The position numbers and the translations under genes were made by a program. From the NCBI GenBank assembly GCA_017541205.1, contig JAFXZO010000086.1, positions 62,001 through 126,000 of the forward strand: DNA of 64,000 nucleotides, written 5' to 3'. Below, in pieces: positions 16,054 to 24,349 of this stretch. How positions within the stretch are numbered: the stretch's first letter is position 1; each line of letters begins with the position of its first letter. Origin of the DNA: Clostridia bacterium (lineage in GTDB: Bacteria > Bacillota > Clostridia > Christensenellales > Aristaeellaceae). The notes under the pieces were generated by a model. It was not told the DNA's origin, ran no database searches, and was given only the letters and a program-made list of their open reading frames with translations.

Positions 16054-16866
16054 ATGGACAAGATCAAGCGCAATGAACGGCTGGCGGCCATGACCCAGAT
16101 CCTGACCGCGTCGCCGAACCGGATCTTTACGCTGTCGCACTTCTGCGAGTTGTTTTCCACCGCCAAATCCACCGTGAGCGAGGACGTTGCGATCCTGCAG
16201 GAAACGATGCGCCAGTTCAGGCTCGGCAAGCTGGAAACGGTAACGGGCGCGGCGGGCGGCGTGCGCTATCGGCCGATCGGGCTGGGGGCGACGGGCCGGG
16301 ATTTCGTGGAGGGGATCTGCGAACGGCTGCGCGAGCCGGGCCGGCATCTGCCCGGCGGCTATCTGTATTTTTCGGACATCCTGTCCGACCCGCAATTGGT
16401 GCATGGCATGGGCACGCTGATCGCCAGCCAGTATTACGACGCGAACGTGGATTTCGTGCTCACGATGGAGACCAAGGGCATCCCCGTGGCGCTGATGACG
16501 GCGGGCGCGCTGCGGGTGCCGCTGATCATCGCGCGGCACGCGACGAAGGTCTACGAAGGCAGCGCGGTGAACATCTCCTACGTTTCCGGCTCCGGCAACA
16601 TCGAAACCATGGCGCTGTCGCGCCGGGCGGTGAAGGAAGGCCAGCGCGCCCTGATCGTGGATGATTTTATGCGCGGCGGCGGAACGGCCCGCGGCATGAT
16701 CGAGCTGATGAAGGAGTTTTCCGTCACCGTGGCGGGTATCTGCTTCGTGCTCGCGCTGGAAAACCCCAAGCACCGCTCCATCCAGGGCGAAAAAACGCTG
16801 ATGCTCCTGTCCGATATCAAAGAGGGCGAACCCTTGCAGATCCGCCCCGCGGACTGGATCGACTGA
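16054..16866 (+). CDS. purR: Purine operon repressor PurR
   Basis: DNA-binding repressor that senses PRPP and controls purine genes through PurBox sites, 270 aa as in Bacillus. The N-terminal winged helix (residues 1-75, with FTLSHFCELFSTAKSTVSED) is followed by a phosphoribosyltransferase-fold domain with the PRPP motif ALIVDDFMRGGGT near 204-216. The PurBox pair upstream implies autoregulation. It is followed after 19 bp by a HIT-family gene, so the two may be co-transcribed. Confidence 0.95.
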   Translation: MDKIKRNERLAAMTQILTASPNRIFTLSHFCELFSTAKSTVSEDVAILQETMRQFRLGKLETVTGAAGGVRYRPIGLGATGRDFVEGICERLREPGRHLPGGYLYFSDILSDPQLVHGMGTLIASQYYDANVDFVLTMETKGIPVALMTAGALRVPLIIARHATKVYEGSAVNISYVSGSGNIETMALSRRAVKEGQRALIVDDFMRGGGTARGMIELMKEFSVTVAGICFVLALENPKHRSIQGEKTLMLLSDIKEGEPLQIRPADWID

Positions 16867-16885
16867 CTGAAAGGAGATTCTGAAA

Positions 16886-17227
16886 ATGAACGATTGCCTG
16901 TTCTGCAAAATCATCGCGGGAGACATCCCGTCCACGAAGGTCTATGAGGACGAATCCTGCTTCGCCTTCCGGGATATCAATCCCCAGGCTCCGACCCATG
17001 TTCTCCTGGTGCCCAAGGCCCATGTGGGCAGCATCGCCGAAGCGAACGCGCTCCCGCTGGAAACGCAGGCCGCGCTGTTTGCCGCCATCCCGAAGATCGC
17101 CGCGCAGGAGGGCCTGACCAACGGCTTCCGCATCGTTTCCAACTGCGGGCCGGACGCGTGCCAGAGCGTGCCGCATTTGCATTTTCATATTTTGGGCGGC
17201 CGTCAGATGGCGGATCAAATGGCCTGA
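16886..17227 (+). CDS. HIT family purine nucleotide-binding hydrolase
   Basis: 113-aa histidine-triad protein of the Hint/HinT type, expected to hydrolyse nucleoside phosphoramidates or adenylated intermediates in the cytoplasm. The triad is SVPHLHFHIL near residues 97-106; CLFCKIIAGDIPS at the N-terminus supplies the Cys pair common in this group. GAAAGGAGATT precedes the ATG. Lies between purR and rpsU. Confidence 0.94.
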   Translation: MNDCLFCKIIAGDIPSTKVYEDESCFAFRDINPQAPTHVLLVPKAHVGSIAEANALPLETQAALFAAIPKIAAQEGLTNGFRIVSNCGPDACQSVPHLHFHILGGRQMADQMA

Positions 17228-17292
17228 TTGGTCAAAAAAATTCCGCAATCGCGGTGAAACTGTAAAAACATTTTCATGGGCCGAAAAAGCTG

Positions 17293-17321
17293 TTGACTAC
17301 CCTGCCCGAAAGCTGTATAAT
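17293..17321 (+). promoter_or_regulatory. Sigma-A promoter of rpsU
   Basis: TTGACT (17293-17298), 17-bp spacer, TATAAT (17316-17321). Confidence 0.85.
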
Positions 17322-17325
17322 GATT

Positions 17326-17366
17326 CCACGGTCGCCATCCGCCGGTCAAACGGCGTCGCACCGTGG
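17326..17366 (+). other. Two-tier stem-loop in the rpsU leader
   Basis: CCACGGT (17326-17332) pairs with ACCGTGG (17360-17366), enclosing GCCG (17341-17344) / CGGC (17351-17354) with a 6-nt loop. It begins at about the predicted transcription start, so it is either a 5'-end stabilising structure or a control element. Confidence 0.5.
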
Positions 17367-17412
17367 CAAACGGTGTTGTTTCAGGCGAGATAGGCGAAGG
17401 GAGGGAAAACAA

Positions 17413-17586
17413 GTGTCTGAGGTTCATGTCAACAAGAACGAATCGCTGGAAAGCGCTCTGAAGCGGTTTAAGCGGCAATGCGCCCGTGCTGGTGTGCTGG
17501 CAGAGGTTCGTAAGCGCGAGCATTATGAAAAGCCCAGCGTAAAGCGCAAGAAGAAGGCTGAGGCCGCCCGCAAGCGGAAGTATTGA
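17413..17586 (+). CDS. rpsU: 30S ribosomal protein S21
   Basis: 57-aa basic ribosomal protein of the 30S platform, the usual length. The GTG at 17413 follows AGGGAGGGAAAACAA; the sequence [20 protein letters not shown] and the Lys/Arg-rich tail are diagnostic. It has its own strong promoter and a terminator 15 bp after the stop, with a structured 90-nt leader. Confidence 0.96.
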   Translation: MSEVHVNKNESLESALKRFKRQCARAGVLAEVRKREHYEKPSVKRKKKAEAARKRKY

Positions 17587-17600
17587 TCCAAAGCCAAGTT

Positions 17601-17634
17601 AAAACCGTCCATGCAGTGTGGACGGTTTTTTCTA
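17601..17634 (+). terminator. Terminator of rpsU
   Basis: AAAACCGTCCA pairs with TGGACGGTTTT around TGCAGTG, ending in a T-run; also reads as a terminator for the kinase gene on the opposite strand. Confidence 0.9.
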
Positions 17635-17707
17635 TGCGCGGAGAGGAGGAACGCCGGACGCTTTTCCTTTTGCCGCTCCGCAATGACACACCTTCGGGAA
17701 AACAGCT

Positions 17708-19249
17708 TCATAGATCAAAAAGCGCCAGATACTCACGATAAACGGTCTCGGGATCATCAGAGGAAAAAACGTAGGCGGGTATGCCCGCCGCGGAAAGCTC
17801 CTCTATCAAGGGTGAAAAATCCACGTTCTCCCTTGGGAAAAACAGCACCGCGTCCGCGACAGGCCATTGCGTCGGATCCCAGGGATTGACGGAAATATCC
17901 CAGGCGCCCATGGCCTCGCAGCGGACGCGCTCGAAAAAAATCTCTACAACATCGGGCGGGTTGTTCGGAACATCGTATTCGCTGGAAGCGATCCATTTTT
18001 CTTCATACGGCGTGGCCTCCATGGCTTTCCAGAGCGCATCCTGCGCATCGCCGCTCCATGCATTCACGGAGAAATATACATACATGTTGATAACGTCCTT
18101 TTGCGGGAAGCGCACGCCATGCGCGTCCGATACCGTCGGCGCGGCGGTCAGCTCCGTACCGAGCGGAGCATCGGAAGGCGCGGGGCTTGCGTCCGCCGCT
18201 GAATCGGCGGGCGCCGCCGTCGGCGGAAAAAGCTGCCGCCGGCAGAGGATGGCGGCGCCAAGCAGCAGCACGGCAGCGCAGCAAAGAAAGAATATCCTGC
18301 TTTTTTTCCGCTTGAAGGGCGTCTTTGCTTCGGAGACCGCCGTCTTCAGGGCATCCTCCATTTCCTCGGCGCTTTGCCATCTTTCCTCCGGCAGATATGC
18401 GCAGGCCCGCAGGATTACATTCGCCAGGGAGGGAGAGGTTTGGTTCGGGGGCGGCAGACGTTCCCCGCTGATCCGCCGCTGAAAAGCGCTGGCGCGATCC
18501 TGGGGAGAGGCGATCTGCTTCCCGGACCGCACGAAAGGCAGCGAAAGGCCGTTTCCGAGCCAATAAAGCACCATCCCGACGGAATATATATCCGCCAGAA
18601 TGAAGCGCCGCAGTTCGCGGCCGCCCGTTTCGGCCCGGTAGATCTCAGGCGCCATGTAGTTGGGCGTGCCTTTCCAGGACAGCGTGCCGGTTCGGTTCAT
18701 TTCGTTGGCCGAGCCGAAATCCCCCAGCTTGCAATGGCCCGCCTGATCCACAAAGATGTTTTCGGGCTTAATATCCCGATGGACGATGCCCCGTCGATGG
18801 CATTGACTTAAAGCGCTGCAAAGATCCAAGCCGATCTGAGCCAGCTCTTTTTCGTTCATTCCGTTGATGGCGGCTTTTTTTGTCAGATTGTCCAACAGCT
18901 CCATGCGGATCAGGATGATCCAGCACAGCGGCTCGGGATGCAGAACGCAATGATCTTCGATCTGCACAATGCCGGACACATCCCGCAGCGCTTTCATGAT
19001 GGCGATTTCTTTGGTAAAGTCGCGCACGCGATGCTCGTAATACTCGGTCACCTGTTCCTGGGTATAGCCCTCGGAACGCAGGATTTCCGGGTCTTCCCAA
19101 TCATCCGGGATCATCTGCGCCTTGATGGCCGTTTCACGCCCATCCTTTGATTTTGCGCGGTAAACCCGGGAGAAGGAGCCCTGCCCGATCTCGGCCGTCA
19201 ATTCCCATTCCGGCCATGCTTCAAGGACGGCTTGCCGAATATCTGTCAC
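17708..19249 (-). CDS. Membrane-anchored Ser/Thr protein kinase with extracytoplasmic sensor-like domain
   Basis: Hanks-type kinase, 513 aa with a GTG start. Kinase motifs are the Gly loop IGQGSFSRVYRA (about 21-32), catalytic loop HRDIKPEN (about 160), DFGSAN and GTPNYMAPE. A basic stretch and one membrane helix (about 318-337) follow. The exterior Ala/Pro/Thr-rich linker leads to a domain of about 130 residues with no PASTA repeats. That domain contains INMYVYFSVNAWSGDAQDALWKAM and YVFSSDDPETVYREYLALFDL and is unfamiliar. It lies 15 bp downstream of the 393-aa gene in the same operon. No phosphatase gene adjoins, so this is not the usual prkC-prpC unit. Confidence 0.9.
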   Translation of the reverse strand: MTDIRQAVLEAWPEWELTAEIGQGSFSRVYRAKSKDGRETAIKAQMIPDDWEDPEILRSEGYTQEQVTEYYEHRVRDFTKEIAIMKALRDVSGIVQIEDHCVLHPEPLCWIILIRMELLDNLTKKAAINGMNEKELAQIGLDLCSALSQCHRRGIVHRDIKPENIFVDQAGHCKLGDFGSANEMNRTGTLSWKGTPNYMAPEIYRAETGGRELRRFILADIYSVGMVLYWLGNGLSLPFVRSGKQIASPQDRASAFQRRISGERLPPPNQTSPSLANVILRACAYLPEERWQSAEEMEDALKTAVSEAKTPFKRKKSRIFFLCCAAVLLLGAAILCRRQLFPPTAAPADSAADASPAPSDAPLGTELTAAPTVSDAHGVRFPQKDVINMYVYFSVNAWSGDAQDALWKAMEATPYEEKWIASSEYDVPNNPPDVVEIFFERVRCEAMGAWDISVNPWDPTQWPVADAVLFFPRENVDFSPLIEELSAAGIPAYVFSSDDPETVYREYLALFDL

Positions 19250-19264
19250 GATCCTGTTATCCCC

Positions 19265-20446
19265 CTATTTGCCATTGGAATCAGCATAGCACAGCTCAAA
19301 CACATCCGAGAAAGTACAAAGCGGATCTTCCGTCAAGATACTCAGTTCAAGAAAGCTTTCATAAGGATTCGTCAGATAAAACGGATGCATGCCGCACTCA
19401 TCCAGGATCCTGTTCATTTCCTGATGAAAGGCTCTTTCCCGCATGGCCGGGGATGAAAAACCTTCCTCGAGTGAAAAGATCAGAAAGCAGAGGGTCATCA
19501 AGTCATAACGGGTAATGGCGGTATTGCCGGACAGGATATCGCTCACGCGCTGACGGGTGAGGCGCTTGCCGGAGAAAACGCCATCCAGCTTCGCGCTGCG
19601 CGTAGGCAGCAGATTTCCCTGTCTGTTCCGGGGCACGGATGCGTAGAGGATGCTCTCAATGCCCGAAGCGGTCACTTGCGTCTCCTGTATTACCGTATCC
19701 TGATCGGAGATCATTTGCGCGCAAAGCTTACACGCCTCGGCCCACATCCTGTCAAAGTGTTCTCTCGCTGTAATGCTCTGTATTTTTCGCGGTTCGGCGT
19801 TCTGCGGCAGGCGGCTGAGATAATTCATCAGGCTGGCTTCGTCCTTGATCTGCGCCCGCTGCTTGCGCATTCGATCGGTTTTTTCGCCTAAGGCGCTGTA
19901 GCGCAGCATTTCGTTCGGAAGGGAAGAATAGGTCCGCCACAAATCGGTAAAAACGAAATAACCAAGATTGTAACGATAGCAGTACCAGCAGATCACCTCA
20001 AAAGGATCCTTGGGCGACAGCCCGGTTTCCAGCAAGCCCTTGGTAAGGAAAAGCTCCACATCCTCCAGCGGCATTCCCAGCCCAAAGCCCAGCAGCAGCA
20101 CCACAGGCCGTGACACGGTCTTTTGGGCCAGCCAGTTTCCGCTCAGCTTCCGAAGAGACGCGGAGGATGGCGTGAAGTGCGCCGGTACCTGCCGGGAAGC
20201 GAATTCCCCCAAAATCATTTTCTGGAAGGTTTCGGAAGGGATCGAATCGAAAGGCTCCGTCATTTCCGCTTTGCGGTAAAGGTACCGTTTGAGGTAATCG
20301 CCAAAACGAAGCTCGCCGAAATTCGTCATTAAAGTATCGTAAATCGTTTGCGCCCCATTTTCGTCAAAGCCCTCGGTGCGCAGGGCTTTTCTGGCAGCCA
20401 CCTTGGAACGGAAGGTGAGATCCAGGCTGGAAGGGGTACGGGGCAT
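19265..20446 (-). CDS. Conserved-looking 393-aa protein co-transcribed with the kinase
   Basis: I do not recognise a family. The protein is cytoplasmic (no signal or membrane segment) and mainly helical by composition. Near residues 292-325, KRLTRQRVSDILSGNTAITR is followed by DLMTLCFLIF; this resembles a helix-turn-helix of the Cro/XRE kind, where an operon-specific choice element precedes a conserved Leu-rich helix. The central part has LGFGLGMPLEDVELFLTKGL and several Trp/Tyr residues. First gene of the kinase operon; it may be a kinase substrate or a transcription regulator for the divergent LRR genes. Confidence 0.7.
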   Translation of the reverse strand: MPRTPSSLDLTFRSKVAARKALRTEGFDENGAQTIYDTLMTNFGELRFGDYLKRYLYRKAEMTEPFDSIPSETFQKMILGEFASRQVPAHFTPSSASLRKLSGNWLAQKTVSRPVVLLLGFGLGMPLEDVELFLTKGLLETGLSPKDPFEVICWYCYRYNLGYFVFTDLWRTYSSLPNEMLRYSALGEKTDRMRKQRAQIKDEASLMNYLSRLPQNAEPRKIQSITAREHFDRMWAEACKLCAQMISDQDTVIQETQVTASGIESILYASVPRNRQGNLLPTRSAKLDGVFSGKRLTRQRVSDILSGNTAITRYDLMTLCFLIFSLEEGFSSPAMRERAFHQEMNRILDECGMHPFYLTNPYESFLELSILTEDPLCTFSDVFELCYADSNGK

Positions 20447-20654
20447 GCAGCTTCACCGCTTTTCTATCAAAATCCATCATTATATTATACTATGTCCGGG
20501 TTTATCTTTTGTAGTTTGGATTTCCGCTCGGCGTCTTGCCGGAAAAGCAAACTACAGACCGAAAAAACCGTTCGAGTATAATATATGCAAACAATAGCCG
20601 CCTGTCAAGAAAGTGGGCGCAGTCAGCGCAAAAACAGATCAGGAGGGAAAACCG
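20447..20654. promoter_or_regulatory. Divergent intergenic region between kinase operon and LRR cluster
   Basis: 208 bp. TATAAT-like -10 boxes face both ways: on the minus strand within 20478-20492, and on the plus strand at about 20575-20581. I see no convincing -35 for either. A shared regulatory region is plausible but no operator repeat is evident. Confidence 0.45.
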
Positions 20655-22424
20655 ATGAAGAAAACACGGAAAAACATGGCTGAACATACGAAAAAGGCAG
20701 GGATGCTCGCTATACTGCTGGCTTTCCTTCTGCTTTTGCTGACCGGATGCGGAAACAGCGGCGAGAAGCCAGCCGCGTCCCCCGCCGCCACCGACGCGCC
20801 GGTCACTTCGTCCGTAAAGAAAGGCGATTACGTCACGTTCGGGAAATACGAGCAGGACGGGGACGAAGGAAACGGCAAAGAAGACATCGAATGGCTGGTG
20901 CTGGACGTTCAGGGCGGCAAGGCGCTGCTGATCAGCCGCTGCGCGCTGGATGTAAAGCCATATGAGTCCGACAGCTTCAAGGAAAATTTGAGCTGGGAAA
21001 CCTGCTCGCTGCGGGAGTGGCTGAACGGCGAATTCTTCTCCGCCGCCTTCAGCGCGGAGGAACAGGCGGCGATCCCCGCGGTAAAGGTAAGCTGCGCCGC
21101 GGAGGAAGACCTTGGCTGGTCGCCCCAAAAAGGAAACGACACGCAGGATCAGGTTTATCTGCTCAGCATTTCGGAAGCGCGCGATTATTTTGCCAGCTAT
21201 GAGGAGCGCATGTGCGTGCCCACCGCTTACGCCTGGCGCTGGGGATACCCCGAAGAATACTTTGACGCGGAGGGGAAAGCCACCGTCCGCTGGTGGACGC
21301 GCTCGCTGGACGAGGATCGGGCGGGACGGATCGACTTGGACGGCGATTATGATAACAGCAATGTACCCTACGACGTCACCAACATATGCTGGGTGCGCCC
21401 GGTGATCTGGGTCAGCCTGAGCTTTAGCCTGCCCATCGCCGCGCCGCGGCCCACCGCAACGCCTTCACCGGAGCCCACCGCCGAACCATCGCCAACGCCC
21501 CTGCCCTCCGTAAACGCCAGCGGTTCTTTGGACAATCTGACCTGGAACCTGAATGAGGACGGCCTGCTGATCATCCAGGGCCAGGGCGGCATGTACTTCA
21601 CGCAGGGGAATAAAGCGTGGGAGGAATACAAGGACGCGATACAAACTGTCGAGATTCAAAGCGGCGTCACCGGTATCGCCGAAGGCGCGTTCTACGATTG
21701 CAAAAACCTGAAGAGCGTTTCGCTCCCCGACACGATCGGCCGCATCGATCCCCGTGCCTTCCAGGACTGCGAAAGCCTCACCGGCCTTGCTATTCCGGCC
21801 GGCGTGGGATACATCGGGGAAGGCGCGTTCAGCGGCTGCCGGCAGATGACCAGCGTCAACCTGCCCGATAAACTGACCTGGATCTATACCGAGACGTTCA
21901 AGGACTGCGCCAATCTGGAAAGTATCGTCATCCCGGATGGCGTCACCACCATCGAACGGTACGCCTTCGACGGCTGCGGGATCAAAAGCGTCAAGTTCCC
22001 GGCGGGATTGCAAAACAACATCAACGAAGGCGCTTTCATCCGGTGCAGGCGGCTGCAGAGCGTCGAGATCCCGGAGGGGATCAAGTATATCGCGAACGCC
22101 GCATTCGCCGGCTGCATCAATCTGACCAACGTGACCATTCCCGGCAGCGTTACCACCATTGGCCAAGAAGCATTCACTTACTGCAACAAGCTGGAAAGCG
22201 TCACGATCCCGGAGGGTGTTACAAGGATTGGCTTTAAGGCGTTCTTCGGATGCAATCTCAAATGGGCTTCCCTGCCCGTCAGCCTGAACTACATCGACAA
22301 CAACATCTTTGACAACGGTGTACGAATCTATTATGCCGGTACAGAGGCGCAGTGGTGGGATGTCGCCAATCACAATACGCTTTTTGGGATTTATTACGAA
22401 TCCACCGGGCCGGACGCGCAGTAA
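20655..22424 (+). CDS. Lipoprotein with DUF6273-like domain and BspA-type leucine-rich repeats
   Basis: 589 aa, with AGGAGGG 9 bases before the ATG at 20655. Signal peptide and lipobox LLTGC (residues 33-37 region) predict a membrane-anchored surface protein. Residues about 55-260 look like the DUF6273 module: KGDYVTFGKYEQDG, IEWLVLDVQGGKALLISRC, LREWLNGEF and WWTRSLDEDRAG. A Pro/Thr linker follows, then about 300 residues with at least seven LRR_5 repeats of the form GAF..C..L.SV..P..(V/I)..I. The tail YYAGTEAQW is common at the end of these repeat arrays. Such proteins often mediate surface binding. Confidence 0.85.
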   Translation: MKKTRKNMAEHTKKAGMLAILLAFLLLLLTGCGNSGEKPAASPAATDAPVTSSVKKGDYVTFGKYEQDGDEGNGKEDIEWLVLDVQGGKALLISRCALDVKPYESDSFKENLSWETCSLREWLNGEFFSAAFSAEEQAAIPAVKVSCAAEEDLGWSPQKGNDTQDQVYLLSISEARDYFASYEERMCVPTAYAWRWGYPEEYFDAEGKATVRWWTRSLDEDRAGRIDLDGDYDNSNVPYDVTNICWVRPVIWVSLSFSLPIAAPRPTATPSPEPTAEPSPTPLPSVNASGSLDNLTWNLNEDGLLIIQGQGGMYFTQGNKAWEEYKDAIQTVEIQSGVTGIAEGAFYDCKNLKSVSLPDTIGRIDPRAFQDCESLTGLAIPAGVGYIGEGAFSGCRQMTSVNLPDKLTWIYTETFKDCANLESIVIPDGVTTIERYAFDGCGIKSVKFPAGLQNNINEGAFIRCRRLQSVEIPEGIKYIANAAFAGCINLTNVTIPGSVTTIGQEAFTYCNKLESVTIPEGVTRIGFKAFFGCNLKWASLPVSLNYIDNNIFDNGVRIYYAGTEAQWWDVANHNTLFGIYYESTGPDAQ

Positions 22425-22476
22425 TATGCTGCCCCGGCATCCTGTTTGCGGACAAGAAAAAAAGGAGTGTTTGAAA

Positions 22477-23403
22477 ATGAAAAAAACATGGCTTGTTCTG
22501 GCGATCCTGCTGGCCGTGCTGCTGTGCCTTCCCACGGCCCTGGCCGAGCAAAGCGGCACCTGGGGAGCATTGTCCTGGACGCTGGACGACGACGGCGTGC
22601 TGACCATTTCCGGCAGCGGCGACATGGATAATTTTGTTAAGGACGACCGGCGCGCCTGGACCAAATACAAAACGTTCCTCACCAATCCCTCGTCGGTTGA
22701 TGATAACCACCCCTACGGAACCTCGACGCTTTATGTGCGGATCGGGGACGGAATCACCAGCGTCGGCGATTACGCGTTCACCGAATGCATGTTGCTGATG
22801 GGGGTCAGCCTGCCGGAGGGGATCACCCGGATCGGCGATCAGGCTTTTGAGTATTGCTCCATGCTGGAGGAAATATCGCTCCCGCAAAGCCTGACCTCCA
22901 TTGGATACAGTGCTTTTGATTTTTGCGAACAGCTCAGGGCGCTCGACATTCCGGACAGCGTGACCAGCATTGGAAAAGCGGCTTTCTGGGCCTGCAAGAG
23001 CCTTGAAAGCATCCATCTTCCCGCCGGGCTGGACCGCATCGAGGACGATACCTTTTCGGGCTGCGGCAGCCTGGCCGTCATCCGCATCCCGGACGGCGTC
23101 GCCAGCATTGGCAACAGCGCCTTCAACAACTGCCGAAGCCTGGCCGCCATTTCGATCCCGGAGGGCGTCACGGAGATCGGCCGCTATGCTTTCTCCAATT
23201 GTGAAAGCCTGAACAGCGTTTCTTTTCCGGCGAGCATCGTCAGTATCGGTTCCAATGTGTTTTCCAGATGTGATGAATTGACGGATATTTATTATACCGG
23301 CACCGCCGATCAATGGGCGAAAATTTCTATCGGGAAAGACAACGATTGGTGGCTGGATGGCGTTGCGATCCATTACGAATCCAAGGGCCCGGACGCGCAG
23401 TAA
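22477..23403 (+). CDS. Secreted BspA-type leucine-rich repeat protein (paralog A)
   Basis: 308 aa, with a signal peptide cleaved after ALA-EQ. About 60 residues (WGALSWTLDDDGVLTISGSGDM) form the usual N-cap of these proteins, followed by about seven LRR_5 repeats and a YYTGTADQW tail. No anchor is visible (no lipobox, LPXTG or membrane helix). GGAG at 22464 precedes the ATG. It is 53 bp after the lipoprotein gene on the same strand. Closely related to the next gene: both signal peptides start MKKT(W/C)LVLAILLA. Confidence 0.85.
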   Translation: MKKTWLVLAILLAVLLCLPTALAEQSGTWGALSWTLDDDGVLTISGSGDMDNFVKDDRRAWTKYKTFLTNPSSVDDNHPYGTSTLYVRIGDGITSVGDYAFTECMLLMGVSLPEGITRIGDQAFEYCSMLEEISLPQSLTSIGYSAFDFCEQLRALDIPDSVTSIGKAAFWACKSLESIHLPAGLDRIEDDTFSGCGSLAVIRIPDGVASIGNSAFNNCRSLAAISIPEGVTEIGRYAFSNCESLNSVSFPASIVSIGSNVFSRCDELTDIYYTGTADQWAKISIGKDNDWWLDGVAIHYESKGPDAQ

Positions 23404-23502
23404 ACCAAACAGAACAGCATTTGCACGATGGACATGATCCGAAACGGACGAACGCTGAAGCGTCAAAATGCATATGAATTTCGCGCAAGGGAGTGGATGA
23501 AA

Positions 23503-24315
23503 ATGAAAAAAACATGTCTTGTCTTGGCGATCCTGCTGGCCGCGCTGCTGTGCCTTCCCGCGGCCCTGGCCGAACAAAGCGGCGTCTGGGGAGAACTCTC
23601 ATGGGAGCTTACGGATAATGGGGTACTGACGATCTCCGGGGCCGGGCCCATGGAGGATTTCAAGTGGAATTCAGCCGACGCATGGTTCCCCTATAAACGG
23701 GATATCAAAAGAATTGAAATCGGCAGCGAAGTGACCAGTATCGGGGCCTATGCGTTTGAAAGCTGCGGCAGTCTGAACCGGATCTTTCTTCCTGACGGGA
23801 TCAGGCGCATCGGCCTCCGCGCCTTCAGCGCGTGCTTCTTTCTCGAATATGTATCCATACCGGAAGGCGTAGAAATGATCGATCAGGAGGCCTTTGCCGG
23901 CTGCAATTTCTTCGGTATAACGATTCCCGACAGCGTCACTGCGATTGGGAAGAAAGCGTTTTACAACTGCTGCCGTATGAATACGCTCAGCCTTGGGAAC
24001 AGTGTTGCCCAGATCGGCGAGGGCGCGTTTTGGGGCTGCTATGGGCTGACGGAGGTCAGGCTGCCGGAAAGCGTGACCAGCATCGGCAGCACTGCGTTCT
24101 ACGGGTGCTCCGGCATGAAGTTCATCACGATCCCATCCAGTATTACAAGCTTTGGCGATGAGGTGTTTACGTCCTGTAACAGCCTGACGGACGTCTACTT
24201 CGGCGGCACCGCGGAAGAATGGCTTGCCATCGCCCCGGCCTATTCCTATATTCCCCGCTGCGTCATTCATACGGAATCCTCCGGCCCGGAGGATGCGCAA
24301 TCTTTTTCATATTAA
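23503..24315 (+). CDS. Secreted BspA-type leucine-rich repeat protein (paralog B)
   Basis: 270 aa. The ATG at 23503 rather than 23497 fits the GGGAG at 23489-23493. Signal peptide, N-cap (WGELSWELTDNGVLTISGAG) and about six LRR_5 repeats ending in VYFGGTAEEW repeat the layout of the preceding gene with one repeat fewer, which points to tandem duplication. No anchor is visible. Role inferred as secreted binding protein. Confidence 0.85.
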   Translation: MKKTCLVLAILLAALLCLPAALAEQSGVWGELSWELTDNGVLTISGAGPMEDFKWNSADAWFPYKRDIKRIEIGSEVTSIGAYAFESCGSLNRIFLPDGIRRIGLRAFSACFFLEYVSIPEGVEMIDQEAFAGCNFFGITIPDSVTAIGKKAFYNCCRMNTLSLGNSVAQIGEGAFWGCYGLTEVRLPESVTSIGSTAFYGCSGMKFITIPSSITSFGDEVFTSCNSLTDVYFGGTAEEWLAIAPAYSYIPRCVIHTESSGPEDAQSFSY

Positions 24316-24349
24316 CAGCGCCTGACAGTTCGCGAAAGGATAGATGAAG

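Noticed and set aside
17708..19249. Kinase as PrkC/PknB
   Set aside because: No PASTA repeats in the exterior part and no PP2C phosphatase neighbour, so the gene symbol is withheld.
21530..24250. Repetitive DNA of the LRR genes as a CRISPR-like or direct-repeat array
   Set aside because: Repeats follow the 23-24-residue LRR_5 protein period inside open frames and vary in sequence; no spacer architecture.
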